Positions 25,890 through 38,300 of a stretch of DNA of 64,000 nucleotides are shown here, piece by piece (the first letter of the stretch is position 1; each line of letters starts with the position of its first letter). The stretch lies in assembly GCA_034509425.1 (NCBI GenBank), contig JAVTVJ010001119.1, positions 310,001 through 374,000 on the forward strand. Direction: 5' to 3'. The DNA comes from Eopsaltria australis (lineage: Eukaryota; Chordata; Aves; Passeriformes; Petroicidae). The position numbers were made by a program, and so were the translations under genes. The notes beneath the pieces were generated by a model. That model saw nothing but the letters and a program-made list of their open reading frames with translations, was not told the origin of the DNA and made no database searches.

Positions 25890-27070
25890 AGTGAACTTTT
25901 TAAACATTTTTTTTCTTTTTTAAAGGAATTTCTCAAATATTCCCTCTTTAAAGCTGTAGAATAGAGATCAGAATTAAACATGCAAATAAACTGCAAGGGC
26001 CAATGCTGCATCATTCTTTTGAGTGAAATCTATGCCAAGGAGGTTGAATCCTGACTCTGAAACAATATTCAGTCAGGAATAAAATCAGTTCAGTTCTGGG
26101 ATCTGCAGGGGATCAGTTTGGGTGCAGTTTTCCTGCTCTGATGGTGCAGCATGGACCCCTCAGTTCCCTCTTACTCCTTGGCTCACCTTTTGCTCAAGAA
26201 GTTGCTCCATTTATTTAATCTCATGTCATTTGCTTAATTGCCACTGAGGTCAAAGCACCCTGAGACACAACCCTCACAGCTGAGGGCAAAAAACCCACGT
26301 CTTGAAGAGAACAGCTAGAAGAGCTGCAGCCAAGAGGGCCATCAGGAAATTAAAAATCACGAGTACAACAATGCCAACAACACAATCTGAGCTCCTGCTT
26401 GGCCCCAGTGCAGCAGGCAGGTGCATCCCAGTGCGGCCCTGGGAGCTGCACTCCTGCCCTGCTCCCCAGCCCCTCCCGGGAGCACAGCCATGCAACGCAG
26501 CCACCATGGGGCAGGGAGCACCAGCGTGGGCCAGAGACCTCCCAGCAAACACAGCACAGACAGCAAAGCCACACAGAGACAGAAGCAGGAGTGTCACACC
26601 TGCATGCCCTTCTCTCATTGCTCCTGCAGCCTCACCCAAGGACGGCAACTGCCAAGAGAGTGCTGGCACCAGGACTGAGCTTCCTCCCACTGAAATGGTG
26701 CCAGGATCCTTCAGAAGGGCTTCCCCAGGGACACAGCTCAGGGGCCTCTTTCCCACCTGAGCACCCTCACTGCACCAGCAGCAGCATGGAGGGAGCCACA
26801 TACTCCAAGGACCAGCTGGGGCTGCAGCCCCTCTGCTCTGCAGCAGCCCAGCCCCAGGAGCAGCACCAGGCAGGGCTCGGTGTCCCTGAGGTGCCAGCAC
26901 ACACCCGGGCACTGCCATGGGGAGCACCCAGCAGCTGCTGGAGCCACCCCCTATGCTCCTACTACACAACCCAGGGACAAGAATGAGTCTGGAAAACAGA
27001 TGCAGAATTACCTGGAAGAGCTGGAAATTTACACTGTTCTACGTTTTAGAAAAACACTGGGTTTTTCACA
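25890..27070. other. Intergenic sequence between CR1 and the WNK2 3' end
   Basis: No established gene. The minus frame ending at 26274 contains a 30-residue hydrophobic run (from GIVVLVIFNFLMALLAAALL), but the rest of that frame is low-complexity and has no family resemblance. Confidence 0.5.
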
Positions 27071-27090
27071 CCATTTTCAAGCACAAAATG

Positions 27091-27096
27091 TTTATT
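27091..27096 (-). terminator. Candidate WNK2 poly(A) signal AATAAA
   Basis: TTTATT on the plus strand reads AATAAA on the minus strand. It is followed downstream by a CA-containing cleavage context and lies at the far end of the AT-rich stretch after the stop codon. A second AATAAA at 27866-27871 could serve a shorter transcript. Confidence 0.45.
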
Positions 27097-27749
27097 TTTC
27101 TTTTGAATCTATACAGTTTCTCGGGGCTCAGTGCCACTGACTCTGTCAGTATACAAGGGATGGACTATACAGGCAATAGCGACATAAAGTGTAGGATTCA
27201 GTGCGAGCTGAAGGGAACCCGGTGTGAGAACATATTTTCCATGTTTGCTCATGAAGCATACAGACATGAATCTAAAAAACCCAAACAAATTAAAGATACA
27301 TGGTACAGAGAACAGAAATCTCTTACTGCAGTAAGTATTTTGCCCAGGCAGAAGACTCTGCATAATTGTTTATAAAATTCAATTCTAACTGAATTGATGG
27401 AATAATATGTCCAAACGGTACAAACAAAGTAATTTAGACAGCTATAATGCTTTAAGTACAACAGAGCTATTCAATTCACAGCTTGGCAGCACAGGACATC
27501 TCTGCCCCTACGCATGGGGTCACAAAACGTCCTGGTGGGGTCTTCGGGGTGGCCACACCTGGGTCCTGTGCCTGAAACGTCCTCCAGGAGGGAAGGAGAC
27601 TTACCATGGCAAACCAGCTCTAGTGGTTACCTTGTGCCTTTACACTGAGCTGCAGGTGGAGGCTCTGTGCACAGTAAAATGGGCAAAAAGCAACTTTCAA
27701 ACGGGAGAGGGGTGTCCGTGCCACCTGGAGCACAAACTTCGGTAAAAAT

Positions 27750-27792
27750 ATAGATAGATAGATAGATAGATAGATAGACAGATAGATAGATA
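27750..27792. repeat. (TAGA)n microsatellite
   Basis: About ten tandem TAGA/GATA tetranucleotides with one interruption (GACA). It lies in the likely WNK2 3' UTR, where the transcript strand reads TATC. Such a tract is expected to vary in length between individuals. Confidence 0.95.
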
Positions 27793-28865
27793 AAAAATTC
27801 AGAACAAAAAGGCAGCAAGACTCCAAACCTGAAGTGTCAGATATGAACAAGAACAGCTTCACATTTTTATTCTGTTTCAGCATGAGCACTGCTGGCACAC
27901 CAGAGCCCAGCCATTGTCTTCCAGCCCAGGGGCCGAAGCAGAGCCCGAACACGTGGCCGTACTCTGCTGACACGAGGCTTGCAGCCACCCAGAGACACTT
28001 TCTGCTGTGAGCAAGAGTTCCATCACTTGCCTTCACTCATGGAACATGCATGAACTTGTGATTGAACTGAATTATAAAAGCCCAGAGAGGGAAAGGAAAT
28101 GAAATCCTGTGTGCTGCTGATCCAGAGGAAAACAGCATGTGCTGCCTCTTACAGAATGAAGTTGCCATCTACAATGAGTTTACCACAGGCTGGGAAGGAG
28201 AACGGAGAGTGCTGCCCGAAGCTGCTCCCTGCCCTTGGATACACTTTCCTTAGGTCACTCTATGAATGCTCCTACTTTACAATGTGCACTTCACTACTCC
28301 TTGTACAAACACCAATAATTTCACGATCAGCGCATCAAACGAACATGTCAAGCAAACCTCACCTCACAATTCTTATTTCTAAAAGCTTCAGAAATGAAAA
28401 TTCAACCCGTGAATAAAAACAAAAGCATTTACAGCAGAGTGAAGCTGATGAGGAACATCAACTGTAAACTTGTAATATCTTTGCAAATAAAAAGAACTTC
28501 AACTCACAAGCAGATTGTAAATAAAATACACCTTTTGAATAATTGTACATCTCTTTCCAGCTGGGACCGGAAAGCTGAGATTCAAGGCACTGAACTCCTG
28601 CAGGGTTAGTACAATTTGCTAATTATCAATTCAAGTACATTGATGTTAAGGACCGCAAGTGTGGAACAGAACACAAGGAATAAAGTGCCTTCAGTAAGGG
28701 ACAGAAGCAGATATTGCCGTGACCACAAACAATCTGAGGTGATGCCGCCTCACAGTGATTGCTGGTGCAGGGTATGGCTGTGCCCAGGCCCTGCCCCGTC
28801 CCACACGAACCACGGCATTTACAGAGCAAACACTCACACGTGAGGCATCAAAACCACCGGGACCG

Positions 28866-28995
28866 CGGGCAGGGTCACCCACGGCAAGGCCACCCATTGA
28901 CAGGGGCACCCACGGCAAGGTCACCTGTGTCAAGGTCACCCATGGCAGGCACCACACTAGGTCACTCATGTCAAGGTCACTCACGCCAAGGTCCC
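28866..28995. repeat. Degenerate ~15-16 bp tandem array rich in AGGTCAC
   Basis: About eight imperfect copies of a unit close to CAAGGTCACCCATGG run immediately downstream of the w18 stop codon. Two copies contain TCAAGGTCA, the extended half-site recognised by ERR and SF-1 type nuclear receptors. The array structure is directly visible; any regulatory role is inference. Confidence 0.8.
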
Positions 28996-29011
28996 CATGG
29001 CTGGGTCCCCG

Positions 29012-29353
29012 CTATGTCATGCGGAGGCGCGGGCCGTGCGGGCGGGCTGGGCGCTGCAGCGGCCCCGGGTACATCCGCAGGCAGGAGCGGCCCAGCGGCG
29101 AGAAGCGCACGAGGCCGGGCCCCCGGAGCAGCCCCGGCTGTGCCACCGGGCCCGGCCAGGGCACGCCATACACGGGTGAGGGGAACACGGCCCCGTAGTG
29201 GCACAGGGGCATCACAAACGGTGTCACCGCGGGCCCGGGCACGGGCGGCGCAGCTCCAGGAGCCAATCGCGTGGGCACGGGGCAGGCCACCGGCACGGGG
29301 CAGGCCACCGGCACGGGGCACTTGCTCCCCACTCCTGTCCTTACCGAATTTAC
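29012..29353 (-). CDS. WNK2: WNK2 exon w18: GC-rich last coding exon
   Basis: The acceptor is CTCTTTTTAG, entered in phase 0, and the frame is open for 113 codons to a TAG at 29012-29014. The product starts [20 protein letters not shown] and then has a proline-rich sequence with [16 protein letters not shown], ending PHGPRLRMT. The exon is far richer in GC and CpG than its surroundings. An 18-bp unit repeated at 29272-29320 encodes the tandem CPVPVA. I place it as a WNK2 terminal exon by position, phase and composition rather than by certain recognition of its sequence. Confidence 0.75.
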   Translation of the reverse strand, partial: VNSVRTGVGSKCPVPVACPVPVACPVPTRLAPGAAPPVPGPAVTPFVMPLCHYGAVFPSPVYGVPWPGPVAQPGLLRGPGLVRFSPLGRSCLRMYPGPLQRPARPHGPRLRMT

Positions 29354-32300
29354 CTAAAAAGAGAGAAACACAACAAGTGTCACTACAGGCTGCTGCAGTC
29401 CCTGTGCCAGCAGCACCCCGGCCCAGCGCCGGGCCCTGGGCAGCTGGGGGCACAGGCACAGGGGTGCCACCGTGTCCTTGGGGCTCTCTTTTGGGGTAAT
29501 TTCTTTTTTACTTTTATGCTTTTGTTGGGGGGTTGGGTTGGGGGCTGTTTGTTTGTTTTGCTTTTTAGGGCTTTTTTAAAGACTGAATATACGGGAATTA
29601 ATAGAAAATGTTGATATGAGGCAGAGGAGAAAGTTATCTCAATATAACGTCCTTCTTTAAGAAGGCAGGAAGCATCATTAAACAAGTGAAAATGAACACC
29701 CTCACATGTCCAAAGGAACACAAGTGTGTGTTAACTTGTGCATAAAAGTAAATAAATGTCACTAGAGGCAGAATTAACCCAAATGCCATGCTCTTACAGC
29801 CAGCCTCAAAAGAGTTTTAAAAATTCTAGCCCTTACTTCTGTACAAGATTGTTTCACAGGCCCCAGGGAGCTGAGGGTGGCCAGGCTGGCAGGACACGGC
29901 TCGCAGTGGCTGTGCCAGGTGAGGCACAGCCAGTGAGGACACAGCAGGGCTGCTCTGACCCCTGGGCTGCCAGGACCGATTCCAGCCTGTTTTCTACAAT
30001 TCCATTAGCACACACTTCAATTGTTCAGCTTTTGCATGTGAGGGGCAGACAAAGAGCTCTCCTCCCTTAATATGGGATGGCGGAGCTTCCCAAATTCCAC
30101 TCTCCATCCTGCACAGTGCCATGGGAACTGCTGCTACCCCAAACGTTTGCAGCATTTCATTACATTTTTCATGTCTCAGAATTTAGATATTATTACTATT
30201 ATTATTATTTTATTTATATTTATTTTATTTAGAGCTTATAAATTATTAATTAATGCCAGAGTTCCCACCAGGCCCCCACCTATTTGGGGAATAAGGAAAA
30301 AAGGGTGTTATTTAATTCTGAGAGTCTCCCATCAATATTTCACACTCAATTGATCAAATTGGTGTGAAGGTGAAATTACAGCAGAAAAAATGAATATATG
30401 TATATGGCTGCATGGGATGCTTACTCCATGTTTCTGATTTTAATCTCTCTTCTCAATTAACAATAAAAATGGCAATGTTCCCCGGGATGTTCTGCTTTGG
30501 GGCGTTAGCCTCTGTTCCATGGGCAATTTTAGAACAACACAGAACTATTTGATGCCCTCCTTCACTTCCCTGACTCCCATTCTCACCTGAAACCTGAATC
30601 TGATGGTGAACATCAAACTGAAAGAGATGATTCAGGATCCTCAATTTAACACCAATAAAGTATAAAACCCCACCAAAATTAACAGAAACCAAAGAACAAG
30701 AAACAGAAGATATATTTTTGAGACCTGCAGACTTCTGTAAGCTGTTATTAGATTCTTGTTTTAACATCCTCAAAACAATGGTTTCCACCAAACTAAGCAC
30801 CTGTGAGGTATGCCAAGAGATGTTTGTGAAAATATCTCATTTTGGACAACGCTCTCAGGCATGAGTGGGACTGTTGGGGTGCCCTGTGCAGGGCCAGGAG
30901 TTGGACTAGACTGACAACAGATTATTCAGTGGCACTGAAAATGCAAAGTGACATTTTTGCCTTTTTTAAAAATTAATTTGAAAAAGCTTATTTTCAACTC
31001 TTTTAAAGTACTGAGAAATCTGACTCACTCCAGCTCTGAACTTCTTCCTTCTCAGCTGAATTCCTCAGTGAAGCAGTGGCTGCATTTAATGCCACTTATG
31101 TGTGACCAGAAATGAAACTGTCATGCCCCAAACCCAACATTAGACATACACATTAAACCTGATAATGTTATATCAAACACACATTAGTGGCTTAAGTTTG
31201 CTTCCTCTACCTTCACTCTATGCTTCAAGTGAGCTAAATACACACTTTAAGAGCCACAGCACCTGGCTTTAGTGTCTTCCCCTGGGTAGCAGCCCCTTGG
31301 TTATGGCCTTTTTTAACCAGTTCTGATGACTCGACACAGATGGAGGCCCACACATCCCATCAATTCTTGCATGGAGACTGCCTGAAACACCAGAATTAAC
31401 ATGTGCCAGGAAAGCAGCCCCAAAGCTGTGGATTCCCAGCTCCAAGAGAGCCACAGGGTTGCAGGTGCCTGTGCCGGTTGGTTGGGAGGGCAGCAGATGG
31501 ATCAGGGATAATGAACGAGGTGTATGCATCCCTCTCCAGAATCACAGCACAGCCATGAGCAGGAGTGGCTCAGCATCCTGAGCCAGCCAGGCTGGTGTGG
31601 GAACACAGCCAGGGGGGCTCCTGGGCTGCAGGCACAGTCAGGGCTGTGTCCATGGCCAGGATTCAGCTGAGCTGGGGGGTGACAGTGACTAGCCCAGCCG
31701 TGAGCCCCGTGGGCTCCTGTCACCCCTGTGCTGGCCAGCTCCAGGCTGAGGGACACACCAGGAGTCCACCCCACCCTGCTGACCCAAGGCCTCTCCTTTG
31801 GCCACTGACCTGTCGTTTCTGTGAGTTTGTGTCAGGCTGCCCAGGACAGGGGTGGAGTCACCGTCCCTGAAAGGATGTGACACATATGTGGATGTGGCAC
31901 TTGGAACAGGGATTAGTGGTGGCTTTGGCAGGGCTGGGGAACGCTCGGACTCCTTGGTCTCAGAGGGCTTTTCCACCCTAAATGGTTCCTGGTTTGATGA
32001 AAGGTGTCAGTGCTGGCACAATGTGCTGCTTCTACAATGTGTGGCAGCTGCAGCCCCTGTGCCCCAGTGGTGCCAAGGCTGCGGCCCCAGAGTGTCTGCT
32101 GGGCTTTGGGGCTCTTGCCACAGCTCAGAGATGGGCTGGGAATGGGCTTTTGTGTAACCAAGTTATAAAGTCTTGGGAATTGGAAACGAACCTGACATCC
32201 AGCTCAAGCAGCCCATGCTGAGAGAGCACTGACACACCAAGATCCTCACAGCCATGCCCACAGGCACACAGGACAAGTGTGTGGGGCCTGCTTAAGACAC

Positions 32301-35300
32301 AAAAATCCTCCTGTGGGAGAAACTACAACCAGTCTTTTCCCTTTCTGATTTAGCTTTGGACACTGCAAAATCATTAATGAGAAATGACACTGATTCCATG
32401 GCTTGGCCAACTCTGGATGGCACAACTTCATTTTTAATATTACAATATTAATTTCCTCCTGCTTGTTCTGCTGCCTGTCTAGGCCTAGCAGGGTCAGCTG
32501 CCCCAGCCTTAAGGAGGCTGATAAGGCAAACAGTCTCAAAACTAATGGATTTAACAAATGCACTTCAAAATTTACATCTGTCATCACACCATGCAAAGTC
32601 TGTCTGCTAGTGATATTTAATAGAGTTGTTTTTCTTTTTTTTGAAGGAAGACTCAATTGACATCCTAAAATCATAGAATCAATCACAGAACGGTTTGGGT
32701 TGAAAGGGACCTTAAAGCCCATCCGGTGCCACCCCTGCCATGGCAGGGACACCACCCATTGTCCCAGGCTGCTCCAAGCCCCAATGTCCAGCCTGGCCTT
32801 GGGCACTGCCAGGGATCCAGGAGCAGCCACAGCTTCTCTGGGCACCCTGTGCCAGGGCCTCACCTCCCTCACAGGGAACAATTCCTTCCCTATATCCCAT
32901 CCATCCCTGCCCTCTGGCACTGGGAAGCCATTCCCCTTGTTCTGCCACCTCAGGGCTTTGTCCTAAGTCCTTCTCCCATTCTCTTGGAGCACCTTTGGGC
33001 CCTGGAAGGGGCTTTAAGGTCTCTTTGAGGTCTTCTCCAGGCTGATCCACAGTAGAGGTGCTTTAGCCCTCACAGCATCTCCATGGACTCGTTCCAGGTC
33101 CCCCCTGTGCTGAGGACCCAGACCTGCAGGCAGGGCTGAGGGTGGGGGCTCAGGAGGGCAGAGTGTGCCATGGATTGTAAGGGGAGGAAGGGAAGCCCCT
33201 TCCCTGCTCTCCCCCTCTACCTCTCCACTGGGCTTCTCTGTAGAAGCCATGAACCCACTGAGCCAACAGGGACAGTGGCACCTTCACCCAGCACCCTCAC
33301 ACCTCTGCTTGCGCCACCTCCTCACCTGCACCTTCCCCTGCCCTGACAAACCTCTGCCTCGAGCACCTGAGCACATCCCTGCAGGTACCAGCCACAGCTC
33401 CTGCTTCCCCCACACCTGCCCTCTCCTGACAGCTTTTCCTTTGTGACTGTTTATTCCCCTTCCCCCAAACAATCACACAAACTCCTTTAGAAAACAAGAG
33501 TAATATATGCACAGAGAAGAACATATTGGGAAACACTGATAAAAAATGAAAAAACCTCACAAGACAAAGACTAGGGTAGTTCAAATGCCCCAAATCTGTT
33601 CTTTGGACTTGTTTTAATTTTTCCTGTGCTGTACCAGGCAAACTTCAAAGTGCCACCCCAGTGAGAGTCACAGCTCCAGCACATATCCAAGCGTTGGGTG
33701 TGACTTACCAACACCATAAATACTTCTGTGTTTATATCAGAACAGAGGAAACCATGTAATTCTGCTGTGAAAGCTGACCAGAACTATCACAAGGCAGCTG
33801 AAAAGGCAGGATTTAGATGATTTTCTTTTGCTGGCTGCCCCATTACTATCAGTGTTTTCCTTCTGTATGGACCAGCTACCGCTGAAACCAGGGTGAGTCA
33901 CAGGGCAGAGTCAGAGCTGGCTGCCAACACAAGCAGGCAGGGATGCTAATCCATCTCTTTTATCACTTCTGCCCAGTTTGCTGACACCCCAAAGCCATTG
34001 GGCACTCCTCAAGAGATGTGTGTGTGTCCCTGAAAAACCATTCTGTGATTCAGACCAAGGCAGTGCTGAACAGTTTCAAACACAAATTCATTTTTTATTC
34101 TTTTCCCAATCCAACAGAGAGGGAAGAGACAGTGAGGGTGCTCCGGCTTGGTTTTGGCACCATGGCCATGTCCAGCCTGGTTGCTCCTGGCAGACCAAGC
34201 CCATGAGTCAGGAAATGCCACAGAGACTCAGATGCTGCTGAGGGTGCCCAAGCCCGCAGCATGTCACCCACTGACGCAGAGCTGGGTGTTCTCAGTAACA
34301 ACCTCACTATGCACTGGGAACATGTTTCTGCTTTTTTGGGGTAATGCTTTTTTCTTTAAAACCCATGGAGCTCCACACAGGATGGAGAATAGAAACCATT
34401 TTTGGCAAGCCCTTCATTCTCAGGCATCCCCAAATTGTGTCTTTAAGTACACAATATTCAGTATTCTTTGCACAGAAGGCAGCTCACATTCCTAAGCTTA
34501 TTCGTGGAGTAATGCTAACCAAAATTACCTGTAAGAAATGATTATTTCATCATATCTTCACGAAGATCACGAAGAGAGAAATCACACAGGTGGTTTGACC
34601 TCAGTTCTTTCTAATATTTCCTACTGCATTTCAGACTGCTGCTGCTGAGAATCCGCCTGCATTTCCACGCTTCATTAAACCACTTCAAAAGGAACATTTC
34701 AGTGCTCCTGTGACACAATTGCATGAAGGTTCCTCCCCCCTTGATTTCTAGTATGATCAACCAAGATTTGCAGTCAAATGGACTGGTGGCTTCCATAGAA
34801 ACAAAGCAGAATATAAAGTTTTCCTTTGCATCCCAATTAGGTTATTGCTGTCTACACTTCTGATGAGAGAGGATGAAAGGAAAACCACTCACTCCTATTA
34901 AACACACTGCCAGTTTCTCTTCTACTTCCAGCCTTAAAGAGTAGCCTTCACTTAGTTAAAAAATATTATATTTTATTCACAGTGAACAATTTGCTGCCGG
35001 TGGTAGAAGGAATCTTGAGTAAAAAAGAGATAACTCAGGAAAGTGAGTCCTCTGTTCCAGGAGGTAAGAGAAGATTTCAAGTCGGCCACACAACTGCCCT
35101 GCATATTCATAACAGTGGGTGAACAGTAAGAGAAAATTTGAAAGTAAAAAAAGTATTTTTCTATTTAAATGTAGAGTTAAATTTTTTTGTTTGTTGTATT
35201 TTTCATCGTGAGACTACTCCCTTCACTCCTACTCCTGTATGAAAACCCTTTAGGGAAGCATTTCTCTTTACAATTACCCCCAGAGACCAGGTGGAAGTGA

Positions 35301-38300
35301 GGTACAAATCCTGCCACCCCCAGCTCCTCTTTTCTGATCATCACACGGGACCAAAGACGGCTTTTCCCAAAGCCAAGCCTACAGAGGCAGCCCATCCAGT
35401 TAAAAAAAAAAACACAAAAGGCATAAGAATCACCTTGTTTCCTACTTATCCAGCCTTTATTTCCAACATAAAACCTTATTGTAACCTTCTCCGATGGGCT
35501 GGAAATCTGCTTAGTGCTCCTTATTCTTTTCTTGCAAAGGCATTTTTGATCAAAAGAGGTGATAAAAGACGGAGTTACCAGATGAACTGAAGAGGTACAG
35601 ACTGAGCTTCAGATTCTCTCTCTTGGAAAGCTATTTTTTCCATCCTTTATGTGATTTCCCAAGTTCTTTTTGTACTTCCAGTTGACTCAACTGTGATTCA
35701 GCACAAGTGGGACATCTCCCCACAGAGCTCATCCCTCCAACAATGATACACAGGTCACTTGTCCAGCTGTCCACACCAGGAGTCTTCTCACACTGTTCCC
35801 TTCCTCCTCCTTTGGCCATTTGTCTCCCAAGACCATGCAGCCCTCTTCTCCCTCAACTGCAATTTCCCCTTTAGGGTGAATTTCAAAGGGTACAAACAGA
35901 ACAATGCTCAACTCCTGGACCAACCCTTGTCAAACTCTTTTGTATCATCCTGGCCACCTGCAGCACCCTGTGCCACCTTCATGGCCAGAACACTCCACAG
36001 AAACTCCACAAGCAATGTTTGCCACCTGCCCTTGCATCCCTGCTGCAGCCAGCAAGGTCCTTGTGCCCCCAGCCACACCAGGGCTCCAGCTGATGCCACT
36101 CCTCCACACAACAAGGAATGATGAGAAATGAAGAGCAGGGAATCCCAACCCCTCCATTCTCTTGGTAAATCACCTCCAAAAAGCTTCAGTCAGCTCTGCT
36201 GATTCCCTGGAACAACTGCCATGGCTGAGAAAGACAAACCCTCTAAGATCAGTGTACTGAGACAGGGACATTTCTGCTGCTCTCACAGTGATACTCTGCC
36301 TTCTCCACAGGCTTTGCGACAGAGACACCAAGACTGGAGGTAAAATCAACCCTAAATCCATATTAACAGGTGATTTAAATAAGTAAAATAACCACTTGTT
36401 TCTCCAGAGATATGGATGGGCAAAACATCCACATCAAATACTTCAAACTTCTGCAACGGTCTCAGGGGAAAGACACCAAAATGCTGCAAAAAGCACATCA
36501 AAAGTAAGTAAGAAATGACTTAACAGAACAAAATCTGTGCCCTCCCGACCCACTTTATGGAAATCTTTAGTTTGGGTTTACTAGCACCAACTTTAACTTA
36601 TTTTATGAGAACTGTTAGGGTCTTAAGTAGACACTGCTCACTCCAGAGCTGGCTAAAGCATTACTGTGTAAAAGGATTACTTACTCACTCAGGAGCCAGC
36701 AGGTACCAAAGCAGAGGCACTGGTGAGGTTCCTGCTTTGGTACATCTCACCTCACCAACAACTACAGAGCTACTACTGCTACAGGATTTTTTTCCTTCTG
36801 CATGCTGAAAAGGCAATGGTTTCCTATCCAGATCTACTTCTCTTGCTTTTAAGGGATTACAGAACAGCTCCTTGCTGTTATTTTCACCCATTTTGGCTCA
36901 ATTTGCAGTCTTCCAAGAAAATGAACCCAGCAAAAGTTACTTGTCAAAGAATCTCCAACTGTGAGAAGGAAGAGGTTTGGAAACCCAGAGCAGGGTGGGG
37001 CAGAATAGTGAACCGGGATTGTGGATGTGCTCAGTGCTGCTGTCACACCTGAGGGCTGGTACAGGTGCAGCACAGCAAGGAATGAGCACATCCACAATCC
37101 TGGTTCACCATTCTGCCCCATCCTGCTCTGGGTTTTCCAAGACACTATGCCCTGCAATGGCTTTGTCCTGCTGCTGAGAACAGCAAGGGACCAACAGAGG
37201 CTTTCCAATTCCCTGCTTGTTGTAGATACAGTATTTATGAGGTTGGTATTGTCCAGATGCCCAGAGCAACAAGCAAGGGCCGGCACACCCCCAGCTGTCC
37301 CCTCTCCCAGCACAGGACTCACTACAATTCCACTCAAACAACGGCTCCCAACCACTGAGCCACCAGCTCCTGTTCTGAGGAAGGTTAATCTTAAACATCA
37401 AAAAGAAAACTTTAGTAATAGTTGAAACTGAAGCTGAGCAACAGACAGGAACAATATGAGTATTGCTGTGTATTGCTGTTAATAAGCAGTTTGGAATTTA
37501 AAAATATATATTTTTATATATATTGCTGCCCATATATCCCTTAAGATTATTCCAAAGGACAATTTAAAAAAAATTGTTTTAGTACTGAATGAAAAGAGCT
37601 GGACATTTATAGAAAGCATTTATCTGGAGTAATTTTAGTCTATGTCCTCCTCCACATCTGAGTTCTGCAAAGGCTGCCAGACACATAGCAAAAGGTATGT
37701 CCTTCAAGGAGGGCCACTTACTCCACACGTCTCATTCTGCATTTGCATGGGGTTAGCCTTTGGCTCCATGTCTTGCCTTTTTTGGTTCTGCTTCAGTTGA
37801 TTTAAAGAAGGTTTTGTCTGTGCAGCTCCAACAGATTTGCTCGTCCACTGGTCCACCAGCTTGTGCAGGTCATCTGTGAACGTCCCTTTCTTGTTGTTGC
37901 TGTTGTTGGCCTGAACCTGCAGCGTGGACTGCGGGAGGGGCTCAGGACACGTCACCAGGCTGTTGGTCGAGGATCCTAAAAAACCACACACAGAGAGCTG
38001 AGATGGTGTCTCTGTCCCCCTCCTGCAGCTCAAACCCCTTCTCACCTACTGCCACTCCACTGGTGGCTTTCAGACTCCGAACCCTCCCCTTCTGGGTGCA
38101 GAACACCTTTGCTTAAAGAAATGGTCCAAGTCCAATGGCTTTGCATTTTCTATCACATCATGTTACCCTGGCCACTAACTTGCCTTGGGTGGAATTAGGG
38201 ACAGGGAGTGAAGCCAGGAATGCAGCCCCACAATGCTGACATCCCAGGGCATACAGCGCCTCCTCAGAGACCACCATGAGGAGGTGGGAGGTGGGATGTA

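Larger units (their letters stand above)
27071..29011 (-). other. Likely WNK2 3' untranslated region
   Basis: The sequence downstream of the w18 stop codon contains an AGGTCA-rich tandem array, AU-rich stretches and a TATC microsatellite. On the minus strand AATAAA occurs at 27866-27871 and at 27091-27096. The second, followed by a CA about 20 nt on, would place the 3' end near 27.07 kb, for a UTR of about 1.9 kb. The extent is inferred from poly(A) signals only. Confidence 0.55.
29354..37721 (-). other. WNK2 intron between w17 and w18 (8.4 kb)
   Basis: This non-coding interval carries CR1 pieces at 30841-30930, 31886-31988 and 32671-33255, an ATT-rich low-complexity tract near 30187-30235, an AT-rich tract near 37500-37530 and the 164-nt foldback at 36977-37140. 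Some human WNK2 isoforms use a different C-terminal exon; I searched by eye for an equivalent here and did not find one. Confidence 0.7.

Noticed and set aside
26274..26969. 231-codon open frame on the minus strand as a whole gene
   Set aside because: Only the last 35 residues look structured. The rest is low-complexity and overlapped by equally long frames on the other strand.
28755..29499. 246-codon plus-strand frame
   Set aside because: It is antisense to the GC-rich WNK2 exon w18 and the adjacent tandem array.
32246..32920. 224-codon minus-strand frame
   Set aside because: It is half CR1 sequence and half unrelated intron sequence, with no domain.
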